34,648 nt of DNA. It comes from Phycisphaeraceae bacterium (lineage in GTDB: Bacteria; Planctomycetota; Phycisphaerae; Phycisphaerales; Zrk34). The stretch lies in assembly GCA_028284925.1 (NCBI GenBank), contig JANQQT010000169.1, forward strand, positions 1 to 34,648, read 5' to 3'. The position numbers and the translations under genes are program-made. Shown in pieces: positions 17,233-27,100 of the stretch (position 1 is its first letter; every line of letters starts with the position of its first letter). The notes under the pieces are model-generated. The model saw only the letters and a list, made by a program, of their open reading frames with translations. It was not told the DNA's origin and made no database searches.

Positions 17233-18582
17233 TCAGGCGATCGAGTCAATCTTCCACGGCGCTCGCATATTCTTGCCGAGCTTACCGTTGGCCGACTTGT
17301 CATTGGTGACCGTCTCCGTCTTGGCGTCCCAATTCAATTTCTTACCACCGAGTCGCATCGACAATAATCCCAGATGGCCCGGCGTGGCAGACCGATGCGC
17401 AACCTCAGCCGGAGTAATCGTTGGCTTACGCGTCTTACAACACTCAATGAAGTTTCGCCAGTGATCCTGCGAGTAATACGCCTTTTTCGAACCTCGCTCA
17501 AACTTTCGCTTCGTCCACTCCGGATTCGAAGCCTTAAAGCGACCGCGATTCACATGGACCCAATTCCCATCCTCACCGATCCACTTCGTACCGCCGCCGA
17601 TGTCGCGATGTCCGCCTGCAATTACAACTTCCACACCGTTCGGATACTGGCAGTTAATCCGATACTTCGTACAGGTATTCCAGATTGCCTTGGGATCAGG
17701 GAAATCACCCTTACCTTCAACCGTCAAAGGTCCAATCTTGTCATCCGGTCCGATACCAAATTCCGTATCCGCAAGTCCCCAGTGTGCAATATCACAGTGG
17801 TGTCCAATCCAGTCCATCAACTGGCCGCCGCCAATGTTGTAATTCCATCGCCAGTTCTTATGCGAACGACACCGGTTATAAGGCTCCATCTTCGCCGGAC
17901 CAATCCACATGTCATAATTCAATTCCTTCGGCGGATCAGAATCCGGACACTTGTTGCCGGTACGATTGAAGTCCGCATGGCCCGAGGGCAATCCCACCTC
18001 AACCCGTTTCACCTTACCGATATGACCATTATGAACCAATTCAACCCCCTGGCGGAAATTAAACACCGAACGCTGCCAAGAACCGGTCTGCCAAATACGT
18101 TTATTCTTCGCCATCGCATCCGCCATCGCCCGACCTTCACGAAGCGTGTGCGAAATCGGCTTCTCACCAAACACATCCTTCTTGGAGTTCGCCGCGATAA
18201 TCGCCGGAATCGCATGCCAGTGATCCGGCAGAGCCATCATCACCGCGTCAATATCCTTCCGCGCCAGCAGATCGCGGAAGTCATCATACGCTTTGCAATC
18301 CTTGTTCTTATACTTCCTGTTAACGCGATTCTGGGCATTCCTCAAATGGTTCTTATCCGTATCCGACACCGCCAGCACACGGCAGTCATCAATACCCAGG
18401 AAACGCCCCATATTACCACCACCCTGCCAGCCCACGCCGATGCAACCCATCGTAATCTTGTTCGACGGCGCATCCTTTCCGAATACGCTGGATGGAACTA
18501 TCACGGGTGCCGCCAACGTAGTGGCCGCGGCGGCCTTGGTGAACTGACGACGATTCAAATTCTTACTCTGTTTACCTGACAT
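17233..18582 (-). CDS. Gfo/Idh/MocA family oxidoreductase with Tat-type signal
   Basis: 449 residues. The N-terminus NLNRRQFTKAAAATTLAAPV is a twin-arginine export signal, usual for planctomycete members. The Rossmann motif is MGCIGVGWQGGGN, then VLAVSDTD, MALPDHWHA, and the conserved DVFGEKPISHTLREGRAM, the Gfo/Idh EKP motif with its lysine. A C-terminal catalytic-domain segment QLMDWIGHHCDIAHWGL holds the usual Asp and His. It should catalyse NAD(P)-linked oxidation of a sugar or cyclitol outside the cytoplasmic membrane, perhaps with bound cofactor. GAGGT lies eight bases before the ATG. It ends in a clean terminator and is convergent with the ThuA gene. Confidence 0.93.
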   Translation of the reverse strand: MSGKQSKNLNRRQFTKAAAATTLAAPVIVPSSVFGKDAPSNKITMGCIGVGWQGGGNMGRFLGIDDCRVLAVSDTDKNHLRNAQNRVNRKYKNKDCKAYDDFRDLLARKDIDAVMMALPDHWHAIPAIIAANSKKDVFGEKPISHTLREGRAMADAMAKNKRIWQTGSWQRSVFNFRQGVELVHNGHIGKVKRVEVGLPSGHADFNRTGNKCPDSDPPKELNYDMWIGPAKMEPYNRCRSHKNWRWNYNIGGGQLMDWIGHHCDIAHWGLADTEFGIGPDDKIGPLTVEGKGDFPDPKAIWNTCTKYRINCQYPNGVEVVIAGGHRDIGGGTKWIGEDGNWVHVNRGRFKASNPEWTKRKFERGSKKAYYSQDHWRNFIECCKTRKPTITPAEVAHRSATPGHLGLLSMRLGGKKLNWDAKTETVTNDKSANGKLGKNMRAPWKIDSIA

Positions 18583-18901
18583 GGGGTCTACCTCAAACGT
18601 TTAAAGGGTTGAAATCTTCATAACTCGTACAGGAAGATTCTAATCGGAATCCCGCCTGAATGTTGGCCAATATTGGCGATCTGGACCAAAAAAACACCCT
18701 GCTTTCCCTATACTTCCAGCCAACATTCCTTCCTCCCATTTCCAGACAATCACCTCCAACAAGATCAAAACACACTCGAATCGCCCGGAGCTCCCGCTAT
18801 GCCCAATACATAGGATTTTCAACCTCACTCGGTGGAGATTGCCCCTCTATCACGCGAGAATGAAACCCATTGACCCAGTTCACCGCTGAGAGAATATTGG
18901 C
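18583..18901. other. 319-base divergent intergenic region with palindromes
   Basis: It separates the Gfo/Idh gene (-) from the ceramidase-like gene (+), so promoters for both are expected here. It holds a perfect 12-base palindrome GCCAATATTGGC at 18666-18677 and an 8-base AAACGTTT at 18595-18602 close to the Gfo/Idh ribosome-binding site. No convincing -35/-10 pair or small gene is seen. Confidence 0.5.
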
Positions 18902-20335
18902 ATGATGCGTCAACTAGGCCTGATTGTTTGCATGGCATGGATCACTCTCTGCTCCACCGGTTGCGCCAAAGAGACCTTCACGGCAGGCGCGGCCAAAGTC
19001 GATATCACGCCGAAACGCTGGCCCATCTCCGTCAACGGCAGCATGCGCGATCGAAAAGCGAGCGGCGCACACGATCGACTTCACTCACGCGCCATGGTCC
19101 TCAGCGATGGCCAAACACGCCTCGCCATCGCCATCGTCGACAGTTGCATGATCTACCGCAAGACCATGGACCGGGCCAAGTTGATCGCCGCCAAAGCAAC
19201 AGGCATCAATCCAGCCAGTATGCTCATTTCCGCCACACACACCCACACCGCCCCGACGGTATGCGGTGTTTTCCAATCTGATCCGGACCTCCAATACCAA
19301 CAATTCCTTGCTCAGAAAATGGCGGAATCCATCATCCACGCCGATACACAACGCGTCCCGGCAGAAATTGGTTGGGCCGTCGGCAGTGATCCAACCCAGG
19401 TCTTCAATCGTCGCTGGCTCGTCAAGGATGGCGCCTCATATGAAAACCCCTTCGGCGACACGGGCGATAAAGCATGGATGAATCCAGGTAACAACAACCC
19501 CAAAGTCACCAAACCCGCCGGCCCCATCGACCCGGAAATACCCATCATCGCCGTCCGTTGTGCCGGCAACCATCGCCCCATCGCACTTCTCGCCAATTAT
19601 GCCCTCCACTACGTAGGCGGCGTCCGTCCCCTTTCCTCCGATTACTTCGGCGCCTTCGCCAATAAGATGGAACGACACCTTGACCCGAAACTCGACAAAT
19701 ACCACCACCCCTGCATCGCCATGATGTCCAACGGCGCCAGCGGAGATATCAACAACATCAATTTCGCCCTCAACACACGCCCACGAAGAAAACCCTACCA
19801 ACAGATCCAGATCGTCGCCGACTCCGTCGCAGCCCAGACCATCAAGGCCTACCAGACCATTAAGTTTTCGAACAATGTTTCCCTCGGCTCCTCCGAACGT
19901 GACATTCGCTTGGGCGTGCGTAAACCCACCACCACCGACTTGAAGAAAGCGAAGCAGATCCTCAAAACAGCGCGTCGCGTCGGCGGACAGTTGATCGACC
20001 GCAAAGCCATCTACGCCCGCGAGACCGTCAAACTCGATGACTACCCCGACTACGTCCCCGTCAAACTCCAGGCATTCCGAATAGGCAGCCTGTCCATCAC
20101 CGCCATCCCTTGCGAGGTATTCGTGGAAATAGGCCTCGAACTCAAAGCCAAATCCCCCCTCAAACCCAGTTTCACCATCGGCCTCGCCAATGGATACAAC
20201 GGATATCTCCCCACACCCGAACAGCACGCCCTCGGCGGCTACGAAACATGGCGGGCACGATCCAGTTACCTCGAAGTCAACGCCTCGGGTACTGTTGTCC
20301 GAAATCTCCTGGAAATGCTGAATCAAATCAAGTGA
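18902..20335 (+). CDS. Neutral/alkaline ceramidase-like lipoprotein
   Basis: 477 residues. The N-terminus is a lipoprotein signal (LGLIVCMAWITLCSTGC, lipobox STGC), so the protein is probably lipid-anchored. The body matches the neutral/alkaline non-lysosomal ceramidase N-terminal domain: FTAGAAKVDITP, HDRLHSRAMVL, IAIVDSC, and the metal-binding LISATHTHTAP followed by NYALHYVGG. Later SNGASGDINNINF fits the family's conserved active-site segment, and the terminal ANGYNGYLPTPEQHALGGYE is typical. Known members hydrolyse ceramide, but planctomycete homologues are numerous and their substrate is untested. Two adjacent ATGs (18902, 18905) are possible starts. The GNAT gene overlaps its stop. Confidence 0.9.
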   Translation: MMRQLGLIVCMAWITLCSTGCAKETFTAGAAKVDITPKRWPISVNGSMRDRKASGAHDRLHSRAMVLSDGQTRLAIAIVDSCMIYRKTMDRAKLIAAKATGINPASMLISATHTHTAPTVCGVFQSDPDLQYQQFLAQKMAESIIHADTQRVPAEIGWAVGSDPTQVFNRRWLVKDGASYENPFGDTGDKAWMNPGNNNPKVTKPAGPIDPEIPIIAVRCAGNHRPIALLANYALHYVGGVRPLSSDYFGAFANKMERHLDPKLDKYHHPCIAMMSNGASGDINNINFALNTRPRRKPYQQIQIVADSVAAQTIKAYQTIKFSNNVSLGSSERDIRLGVRKPTTTDLKKAKQILKTARRVGGQLIDRKAIYARETVKLDDYPDYVPVKLQAFRIGSLSITAIPCEVFVEIGLELKAKSPLKPSFTIGLANGYNGYLPTPEQHALGGYETWRARSSYLEVNASGTVVRNLLEMLNQIK

Positions 20336-20829
20336 ACATTCGACTCGCCCAACGTGAAGACCTCCCCCGTATTATCGAAATCTACAACCAGTCGATACCC
20401 GGCCGACAATCCACGGCCGACATGGAACCGGTGAGTGTGGAAGAACGCATAGCGTGGTTCGATAAGCACACACCGGACGGACGCCCCATATGGGTCGCCG
20501 AAGTGGACGGCATTGTCGCGGGCTGGCTGGACCTTACCAATTACAAAGACCGCGTAGCCTACCACCCTACCGTCGAGTTCGGTCTATACATCGCTTCCGA
20601 ATTTCAACGCCGGGGTATCGCGCGTGCGCTGCTCACACACGCGATCAGCCAGGCCGAACAATTGGGTATCATCAATTTCGTTGGCGTCATCTTCGGACAC
20701 AACGAGCCAAGTATTCGTCTCGTCAAATCGCTGGGCTTTGAATTATGGGGTACCTTGCCCCGCGTCACGGAGATGAACGGTAGCTGGTACGACGTCGTCA
20801 TCTACGGACTTTCACTCGCCGACCATTAA
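20332..20829 (+). CDS. GNAT family N-acetyltransferase (phosphinothricin acetyltransferase-like)
   Basis: 165 residues starting at a GTG whose last two bases are part of the preceding gene's stop (GTGA overlap), which implies translational coupling. The frame is open upstream inside the ceramidase gene, but the family's conserved opening IRLAQREDLPRIIEIYNQ begins right after this GTG. The acetyl-CoA-binding region is EFQRRGIARALLTHAI (motif A), followed by GVIFGHNEPSIRLVKSLGFELWG, as in PAT/YncA-type acetyltransferases. It probably acetylates an amino group on a small molecule; the substrate is unknown. There is no functional link to the ceramidase beyond the overlap. Confidence 0.9.
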   Translation: MNIRLAQREDLPRIIEIYNQSIPGRQSTADMEPVSVEERIAWFDKHTPDGRPIWVAEVDGIVAGWLDLTNYKDRVAYHPTVEFGLYIASEFQRRGIARALLTHAISQAEQLGIINFVGVIFGHNEPSIRLVKSLGFELWGTLPRVTEMNGSWYDVVIYGLSLADH

Positions 20830-20944
20830 CACTCTCCAACCCGCCACGATCAAATATTCGAATCACATTCGCCAACCTCAGCCGGACAAGATAAAATTTC
20901 CTAACGCAAGGACGCGATCCTGAACGAACATTGGAGGTTCGACC

Positions 20945-21592
20945 ATGTCAAGATTTACACTCTGCGGTTTATTCTTAATCCTCTGTATCGGCATTGGCGG
21001 TTGCACATCACCCTATGTGCACATCCCCAAACGCAACAGTCGCCTCGCCTCGTCCAATCCTAACAGCAAGACCGTCGCCCATGTCATGCGATCTGCGATG
21101 CGACGCGTTGTCATGAAGTACCCCCCACCTGGCCAGTTCTCCGTGCGTCTCCCCGAGGGAACCAACGACATGGTCTATGCCCACGTCCTTGACGCCCTCC
21201 CCGAAGGTGGCATGAAACAGGGCGCGACCGCTGAAGCCTTTCCCACCTACGAAATACTGCGTGTCTATGTCAGCGGTTTAAGTGCACAGGTCGAGATCAT
21301 TCGCCCTGCGTTCGACGGCCGCGAGGAACGACTCGTCAGCGTCTTCCTTCGCCCCGATGTCATCGGCTGGTATGCCGACCGACACCGCATGTGGGATCTC
21401 CCTGTCCAGGAAGCCCTCTTTGTCAGCCGTCCCGAACCCGAATTCGAAGAAACCCCCGAGAAACCCGGCAAGACCGAGATCCCAACCAAAGAGAATACCG
21501 ACAACAATTCTGATGAGAAATCCAAATCCCCCAAATCCAACGATGAGAATGATGCAAGACGCCCCCGTACGCGTTTGGCGGCAGAGAAGTAA
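20945..21592 (+). CDS. Small lipoprotein of unknown function
   Basis: 215 residues that I do not recognise as a named family. A lipoprotein signal peptide (SRFTLCGLFLILCIGIGGC, lipobox IGGC) indicates lipid anchoring. A compact central domain (about residues 40-150) includes VRLPEGTNDMVYAHVLDALP and VYVSGLSAQVEIIRPAFDG. The C-terminal 55 residues are a Pro/Glu/Lys/Asn/Asp-rich disordered tail. GGAGG precedes the ATG at normal spacing. A TAAAAT at 20892-20897 might be its -10. It ends before a strong bidirectional terminator. Confidence 0.85.
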   Translation: MSRFTLCGLFLILCIGIGGCTSPYVHIPKRNSRLASSNPNSKTVAHVMRSAMRRVVMKYPPPGQFSVRLPEGTNDMVYAHVLDALPEGGMKQGATAEAFPTYEILRVYVSGLSAQVEIIRPAFDGREERLVSVFLRPDVIGWYADRHRMWDLPVQEALFVSRPEPEFEETPEKPGKTEIPTKENTDNNSDEKSKSPKSNDENDARRPRTRLAAEK

Positions 21593-21629
21593 GACTCTTC
21601 CAATTTACACCAACCACCAAATAACCTAA

Positions 21630-21663
21630 AAGCCGGGTCGCGTAAAGTAACGCGACCCGGCTT
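21630..21663. terminator. Bidirectional intrinsic terminator
   Basis: A 14-base perfect inverted repeat (arms 21630-21643 and 21650-21663, AAGCCGGGTCGCGT) with a six-base loop, placed between two convergent genes. T-rich sequence follows on the plus strand (TCTTAATATT) and on the minus strand (TTTAGGTTATTT), so it can serve both. Confidence 0.8.
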
Positions 21664-21691
21664 CTTAATATTCCTTATTGAGGATGAAGAC

Positions 21692-22447
21692 TTAGTCGTA
21701 CAGCGGTGAAACAAACTGAATCGACGTTTCAAGCGTAAAGTTGGACTGCGTCGTGTGACGCTCAGCGAAGAAGAAATGGAAGTCATAACTCTTGCCAGGC
21801 TCAAGCCCGAGTTGCTGGGCAAGGGCATCAACGTTGACTGACGCATACTTCTCAGGGTGAACGCCGCCCAGGTCAACCACCAACTTACCGTTGATATAAA
21901 CCCAAACATCATCATCGCCTGAGAAATTGAAGATCATCGCTTCATCGCGGTCCGCCGGGTCGGTGTAGGTGAACTTGGTATGAATTTGATAGGTGAAGTG
22001 GTAGTTGTGGCTTCGACCCTCGTTACCATAAAGCTGACCATCCAGTGGGAAGAACTGCTGGCCATTATGCTTGGAACGCTCATACCGATAAGTGCCCCCG
22101 GGGTGATCCATACCATTGTCAAGATTAATCGTATAAGGAATGGACTTATTGACACCTTCGATATTCACGAACCACTGATTGAATGAAGTAATGGACTCTA
22201 TGCGCCAGACAGACGGAATTGAGTCGCCTTCATTCTTATTCAGAACGGGTCGCCCGTTTTCACCAATCGTCGACTTGACCATACCGGTTACCAGAGGGAA
22301 TCCCTGATTTGAATACCGCTGGAAATCCGAGTGCGCATCCTTAAAGTCGCGCAACGTCCCGGTCAATTCCAGTTGATCCGCCCTGCTCGGCGTAATCCCA
22401 AACCCAATCACCAGCGCGCCCAAAATGGCATATCGTGCAAGTTTCAT
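21692..22447 (-). CDS. Exported fibro-slime domain protein
   Basis: 251 residues. A signal peptide (MKLARYAILGALVIGFGITP, then SRA) is followed by one fibro-slime domain (TIGR02148; PA14-like beta fold). Recognisable elements are LTGTLRDFKDAHSDFQ at the start, NFSGDDDVWVYINGKLVVDL with GGVHPEKYASVNVD, and SYDFHFFFAERHTTQSNFT. The domain is known from Fibrobacter and Dictyostelium surface or slime proteins and is thought to act in adhesion or polysaccharide binding, often with calcium through the Asp cluster. AAAGGA lies upstream of the ATG. It lies 217 bases after the DUF1501 gene on the same strand and ends in the shared terminator. Confidence 0.9.
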   Translation of the reverse strand: MKLARYAILGALVIGFGITPSRADQLELTGTLRDFKDAHSDFQRYSNQGFPLVTGMVKSTIGENGRPVLNKNEGDSIPSVWRIESITSFNQWFVNIEGVNKSIPYTINLDNGMDHPGGTYRYERSKHNGQQFFPLDGQLYGNEGRSHNYHFTYQIHTKFTYTDPADRDEAMIFNFSGDDDVWVYINGKLVVDLGGVHPEKYASVNVDALAQQLGLEPGKSYDFHFFFAERHTTQSNFTLETSIQFVSPLYD

Positions 22448-22664
22448 CGGTTCATCCTTTCCGCCCTTGCGGGTCTCTATCGAACCAAAAATAAGGCCTG
22501 TTCATCCACCTGCGGCCAACTGCCAATTCGCATCCAATATCAAACCTACAATACATTTCCCGTGAATACAAACAAACCGGGAACAATAGATAAACATTGA
22601 CAATTGGCCGGTTGTAACGAATATATCATATCCCAAATGAACACATCCCCGCCCACCCAGCCGA

Positions 22665-24131
22665 CTACGCAAGAATCGGCTTAATCAAATGCCCGTGCAC
22701 ATCCGTCAACCGACGATCAATCCCGTTGTGGCGAACGGTCAACTTCTCATGATTGATCCCCAGCTGATGAAGAATCGTTGCATGCACATCGTACACCGTC
22801 GTCGGATTTGCCCTGTCCAGCGGCTTATATCCCCATTCATCCGACGGACCATGCGTCACCCCACCCTTAATCCCCCCACCCGCAAGGAAATTCGTAAACA
22901 CATACGGATTATGGTCCCGCCCCTTGGATCCCTGCGTGGAAGGCATACGACCGAACTCCGTCGTCCAGAGAATAATCGTATCTTCAAGCATGCCCCGTTG
23001 CTTCAGATCCTTGATCAGCGCCGCCGCCCCCGTCGCCATCCCCATGGCCAATGGCCCATGGTCCCGACGAATATCCTCATGCGAGTCCCAATTACGCCGC
23101 GGAAATCCATTGTCATTCCCCGACCAGATCTGTACAAACCGCACACCCCGCTCCAACAGCCTCCTCGCCACCAGGCACTTCATCGAAAAATAATCGATCT
23201 CCTCAACCGCATTGATCTGCTTCGAATACGACCGCTTCCCGTGATTAAGACCATACATCTCCAGAACATGCTTCGGCTCCTTCGCCACATCCAAAGCCTG
23301 CGGCGCGGATAACTGCATCCGAGCCGCCAACTCATACGACTTGATCCGCGCTTCAAGCCGACTGTCGCCCGGATTCTGTGACTGATGCTTTCGATTGAGC
23401 TCCTTCAACACATCCAGTGCCTTCCGATCTGCCGTCCGCGTGGCAAACTTACTTCCACTAGGAAACAAATCCGCAATCGGATTCTGCGCACCAGGCCGAA
23501 TAATCGTCCCTTGATGCTGCTGCGGCAAAAACGCAGCATCCCAGTTCTTCGGCCCATTCGATGCAAACCCCCGACGATCCGGCAAAACCACAAACGTCGG
23601 CAAATTCTGATTCAATGAACCCAAACCATAACTGATCCAGCAACCCATCCCCGGAAAACCCGGCTGCTGAAAACCCGTCGCCTGCAAATACGTCGCCTGC
23701 GAATGCACTCCCGTCTTCCCCACCATGTTATGAATGAACGCCATGTCATCCACACAGTCTCCCAACGGCGCCACCACATCCGAAAGCATCTTCCCCGATT
23801 TCCCATATCGCCTGAACTTAAAAGGCGATTTCATCCACGGCCCCAACCCATTCTGAAATGCCTCGACATGCTCGCCAAAATCCGACTTCTTCCCGTGGTT
23901 CTTCTCCAGAAAAGGTTTATGGTCAAACAAATCCAGATGACTCGCCGCCCCACCCATAAACATCTGCACCACACGTTTCGCCTTTGGCGGATGATGCAAC
24001 ACTGACATACGCGCCCCCCAACCAGGCCCCGTCTCAGACGCCAACAAACCGTCCGTCTGCAACATCCCCGCCAACGCCACTCCACCTATCCCTCCGCCCA
24101 TGTTAAACAGCATCTCACGTCGTGACAGCAT
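22665..24131 (-). CDS. DUF1501 domain protein with export signal
   Basis: 488 residues. The N-terminus MLSRREMLFNMGGGIGGVAL resembles a Tat signal (SRREML). The body shows the DUF1501 pattern: VLHHPPKAKRVVQMFMGGAASHLDLFDHKP, read in two parts, then VRFVQIWSGNDNGFPRRNWD, LKQRGMLEDTIILWTTEFGR and GRDHNPYVFTNFLAGGGIKG. The fold is related to alkaline phosphatases and sulfatases; the activity is unknown. DUF1501 genes are almost always paired with a PSD1/DUF1553 gene in planctomycetes, and here the partner ends 17 bases upstream, so they form an operon. AGGTG precedes the ATG at about eight bases. Confidence 0.93.
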   Translation of the reverse strand: MLSRREMLFNMGGGIGGVALAGMLQTDGLLASETGPGWGARMSVLHHPPKAKRVVQMFMGGAASHLDLFDHKPFLEKNHGKKSDFGEHVEAFQNGLGPWMKSPFKFRRYGKSGKMLSDVVAPLGDCVDDMAFIHNMVGKTGVHSQATYLQATGFQQPGFPGMGCWISYGLGSLNQNLPTFVVLPDRRGFASNGPKNWDAAFLPQQHQGTIIRPGAQNPIADLFPSGSKFATRTADRKALDVLKELNRKHQSQNPGDSRLEARIKSYELAARMQLSAPQALDVAKEPKHVLEMYGLNHGKRSYSKQINAVEEIDYFSMKCLVARRLLERGVRFVQIWSGNDNGFPRRNWDSHEDIRRDHGPLAMGMATGAAALIKDLKQRGMLEDTIILWTTEFGRMPSTQGSKGRDHNPYVFTNFLAGGGIKGGVTHGPSDEWGYKPLDRANPTTVYDVHATILHQLGINHEKLTVRHNGIDRRLTDVHGHLIKPILA

Positions 24132-24148
24132 CCATCAACACCTTTAAA

Positions 24149-27100
24149 TCAGTCCACAAACACAAACTCATTCAGGTTCAACAACACCCGACAAGTATTC
24201 TCCAACCCATGCTTCTTCGCAAATCCCACCATCACCTTCAACTCATCCGCCGTCGGACCGCGCGAAAGTGCCAACCGATACCCTAACTCAATCTGCTCCG
24301 CCAAATCCCGATGCGCCCCCCGCAACCGCTTCGCCATATGCTCACACATCGCAAGCATGAATCGATTATTCATCAGCGCCAGCGCCTGCAACGAGGTCAA
24401 CGTCTGATTTCGCTTCGGCACAGACATCGACGGATCCGCACAATCCAACGTCGTCATGAAAGGCTGCTGCTGCGACCGAACCAGAAAACGATAAATCGAC
24501 CGACGATGAGTCGTCACATCATTAGGATCATGCTTGTGATACTCATAATGCGGCGAATGCTGTGGCTTCTCCAACACAAAATCACGAAATGCCGGACCAT
24601 ACATCTTGAAATTCATCTTCCCCGCAAGCACCAGCGTCGCATCACGAATCGACTCGGCGTCCAACCGCCTCCGATTCATCCGCCACAAAAATCGATTCCC
24701 TGAATCCAGCTTCGCCCGATGCGTATCCATCGTCGAGGCCTGCTGATACGTTGCCGACATCACAATCAACTTATGCAGTTTCTTAATCGACTGCCCCCCG
24801 TCACGAAACCCAATCGCCAGAAAATCCAGCAAATCAGGATGCGTCGGACGCTGCCCCATCCGACCAAAATCATTCGGCGAATCCACAATCCCTCGCCCAA
24901 AATGATACAACCACACCCGATTCACGATCGATCGCCACGTCAATGGATTCCGCTTATGCGTCACCCATCGCGCCAGTGCCGCCCGTCGATCACCTTCACC
25001 ATGTCCCTTCGCCAAATTAAACGCCACAGGTTCACCCGGAACCAATGGCGGCACACCCGGTACCACCAACTTACCCGGCTTCGTCACATCACCACGATGT
25101 AGAAAATGAATCGGACGAGGCCCCAGTCCCGCACGCCCCCGAAACGCCCCGCTCCCCCGATGCACCGTCGCCGTATAAACCACACCCTGCGCCGGCAATT
25201 CCCCCAGTGCCTTTTCAACCCGATCAATCTCACGTTCCGTCGCCTGCTGTTGAACACGAACCGACTCCGGTAGGACCGTCTCAGACAATTTCTTCAACTT
25301 ACTTCGCAACTCCGCCATCGATGCGTTCGCCTTAAACTGCGCCGCTATCGGCATACGAGATGTAAACCCATCAACCAGATGCTTTACATTCCAACGCCCG
25401 GAATCAATCGTATCCAGCGCCGTCACCCCCCTACCCGCCGACAACAACTCCCCACTCCCATACACCTGCATTTCCCCCAATGCCAGCGCATAATTCCTCC
25501 TATCCCGCAACCACAACTTCGTCGCTGTAACCCGCACATACCTCCCGTCAATCCCATTGACCTTAAACTTCGGAACCAAATTCCGGGGGTTCACCACATC
25601 CGCCTTCGTCCGATCCGCAATCATCTTCGCCTTCTTAAACCCGACATCATTCGACACCTCAATCTTAAACCGAACCGGATATCCAAAACCCGGTGTATCC
25701 TTCCAATCCGTCGGCCGCGCCGGAAACACCCGAATCTCATCAATCCGCACAACCCTCCCCAGATCAATCTGTACCCACTTCACCACCTCCGCCTTATTCG
25801 AAAACGCACTGTGATACCCGTTCGACGGACTCACCCCCTTCTTGGGCGTCGCCAGACTCGCAATTTGCTTCTCCAGCGCCTTCATCTCAGGCGTCTTCAG
25901 CGCATCCACCTTCTTCGCCAGCAACACCCGCTTTGCCTCAAGCCCCGTCTTCTGCGACATCAGCTTCTTACGCTTCGCCAGCGTCGCTTGATCCGCATCA
26001 TACCGCCGAGGCGCACGATCCACCGCCGCAAAGTTCGCATGCAGATTGTAGTAATGCTCCTGCGAAATCGGATCAAACTTATGGTTGTGACATCTCGCAC
26101 ACTGAACAGTCGTACTCATAAAACTCTGAAAAACATTCACCACCATGTCATCTCGATCCAGACTCCGCGCCACCTTTCCGTCAATCTTCGACTCCGGAAC
26201 CTCTACATGCCCAATAAAGTCCCACGGCCCCGCCGCAATAAAACCCTGCGCCACAACCCCCTCCGGCGTCCCCGGAAAAAGCGTATCACCCGCTATCTGC
26301 TCCTGTACAAAACGATCATATCGCTTATCCGAATTAAATGACCTGATCACATAATCCCGGTACGGATAAGCATTCGGTCGTAACTTATCCTTGTCATAAC
26401 CGTGCGTATCCGCGTAATGCACCACATCCAGCCAGTGCCGCGCCCAACGCTCTCCATAACGTGGCGACGCCAGCAACTTATCCACCACTTTCTCAAACGC
26501 ATCCTTGGATTGGTCCTTCAAAAATTGCTCAGCCTGCTCCGGTGATGGCGGCAAACCAATCAGATCAAAATACAACCGACGAATCAACGTTCGCTTATCC
26601 GCACGCCCGGACGGCGTCAACCGCTGTTCCAACAGCCGCTTCGCAACAAAGGCGTCTACCGGATTTTTCACCCACTTGCCCCAACGCCCCTCCATCTTGG
26701 GCACGGCCGGCTTCCGTATCGGCATCAACGACCAGAACTTCTGGTCCGCCAATCGCTTATCCACCAGTTTTGCCCCCTTCGGCCACGGGGCGCCCGCCGC
26801 AATCCACTTCTCCAGTTCCGCGACCTGCGCAGCACTCAAGGGCTTCGAGTCCTTGGGCATATCCGGATTCGGCCCCTTCACCGCCTCGATCAACGCCGAT
26901 TCCGATCCATCTTTCGCGCTCAGAACACCCGCCTTCAAACCGGCCACAACCCCCTGCTCCGAATCCAACGCCAGCTTCCCCTTGGTCGTGCCCTCACCAT
27001 GACACTGAACGCAATTTCGCTCCAGAATCGGCTTCACATGACGGTGAAAATGATTAATCCCCGCCGATTTCGACTCACCCAGAACCAGGGAACCACCAAG

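Noticed and set aside
17374-18579. Plus-strand open frame of 401 codons
   Set aside because: It is antisense to the clearly recognisable Gfo/Idh gene, rich in Arg/Ile/Thr, with no domain features; a shadow of codon bias.
22597-22627. Plus-strand promoter-like TTGACA followed about 19 bases later by TATATC
   Set aside because: It points antisense into the DUF1501 gene, the spacing is long, and the region is AT-rich, so chance is likely.
25379-26341. Plus-strand open frame of 320 codons
   Set aside because: It is antisense to the PSD1 gene, highly basic and low-complexity, with no recognisable motif.
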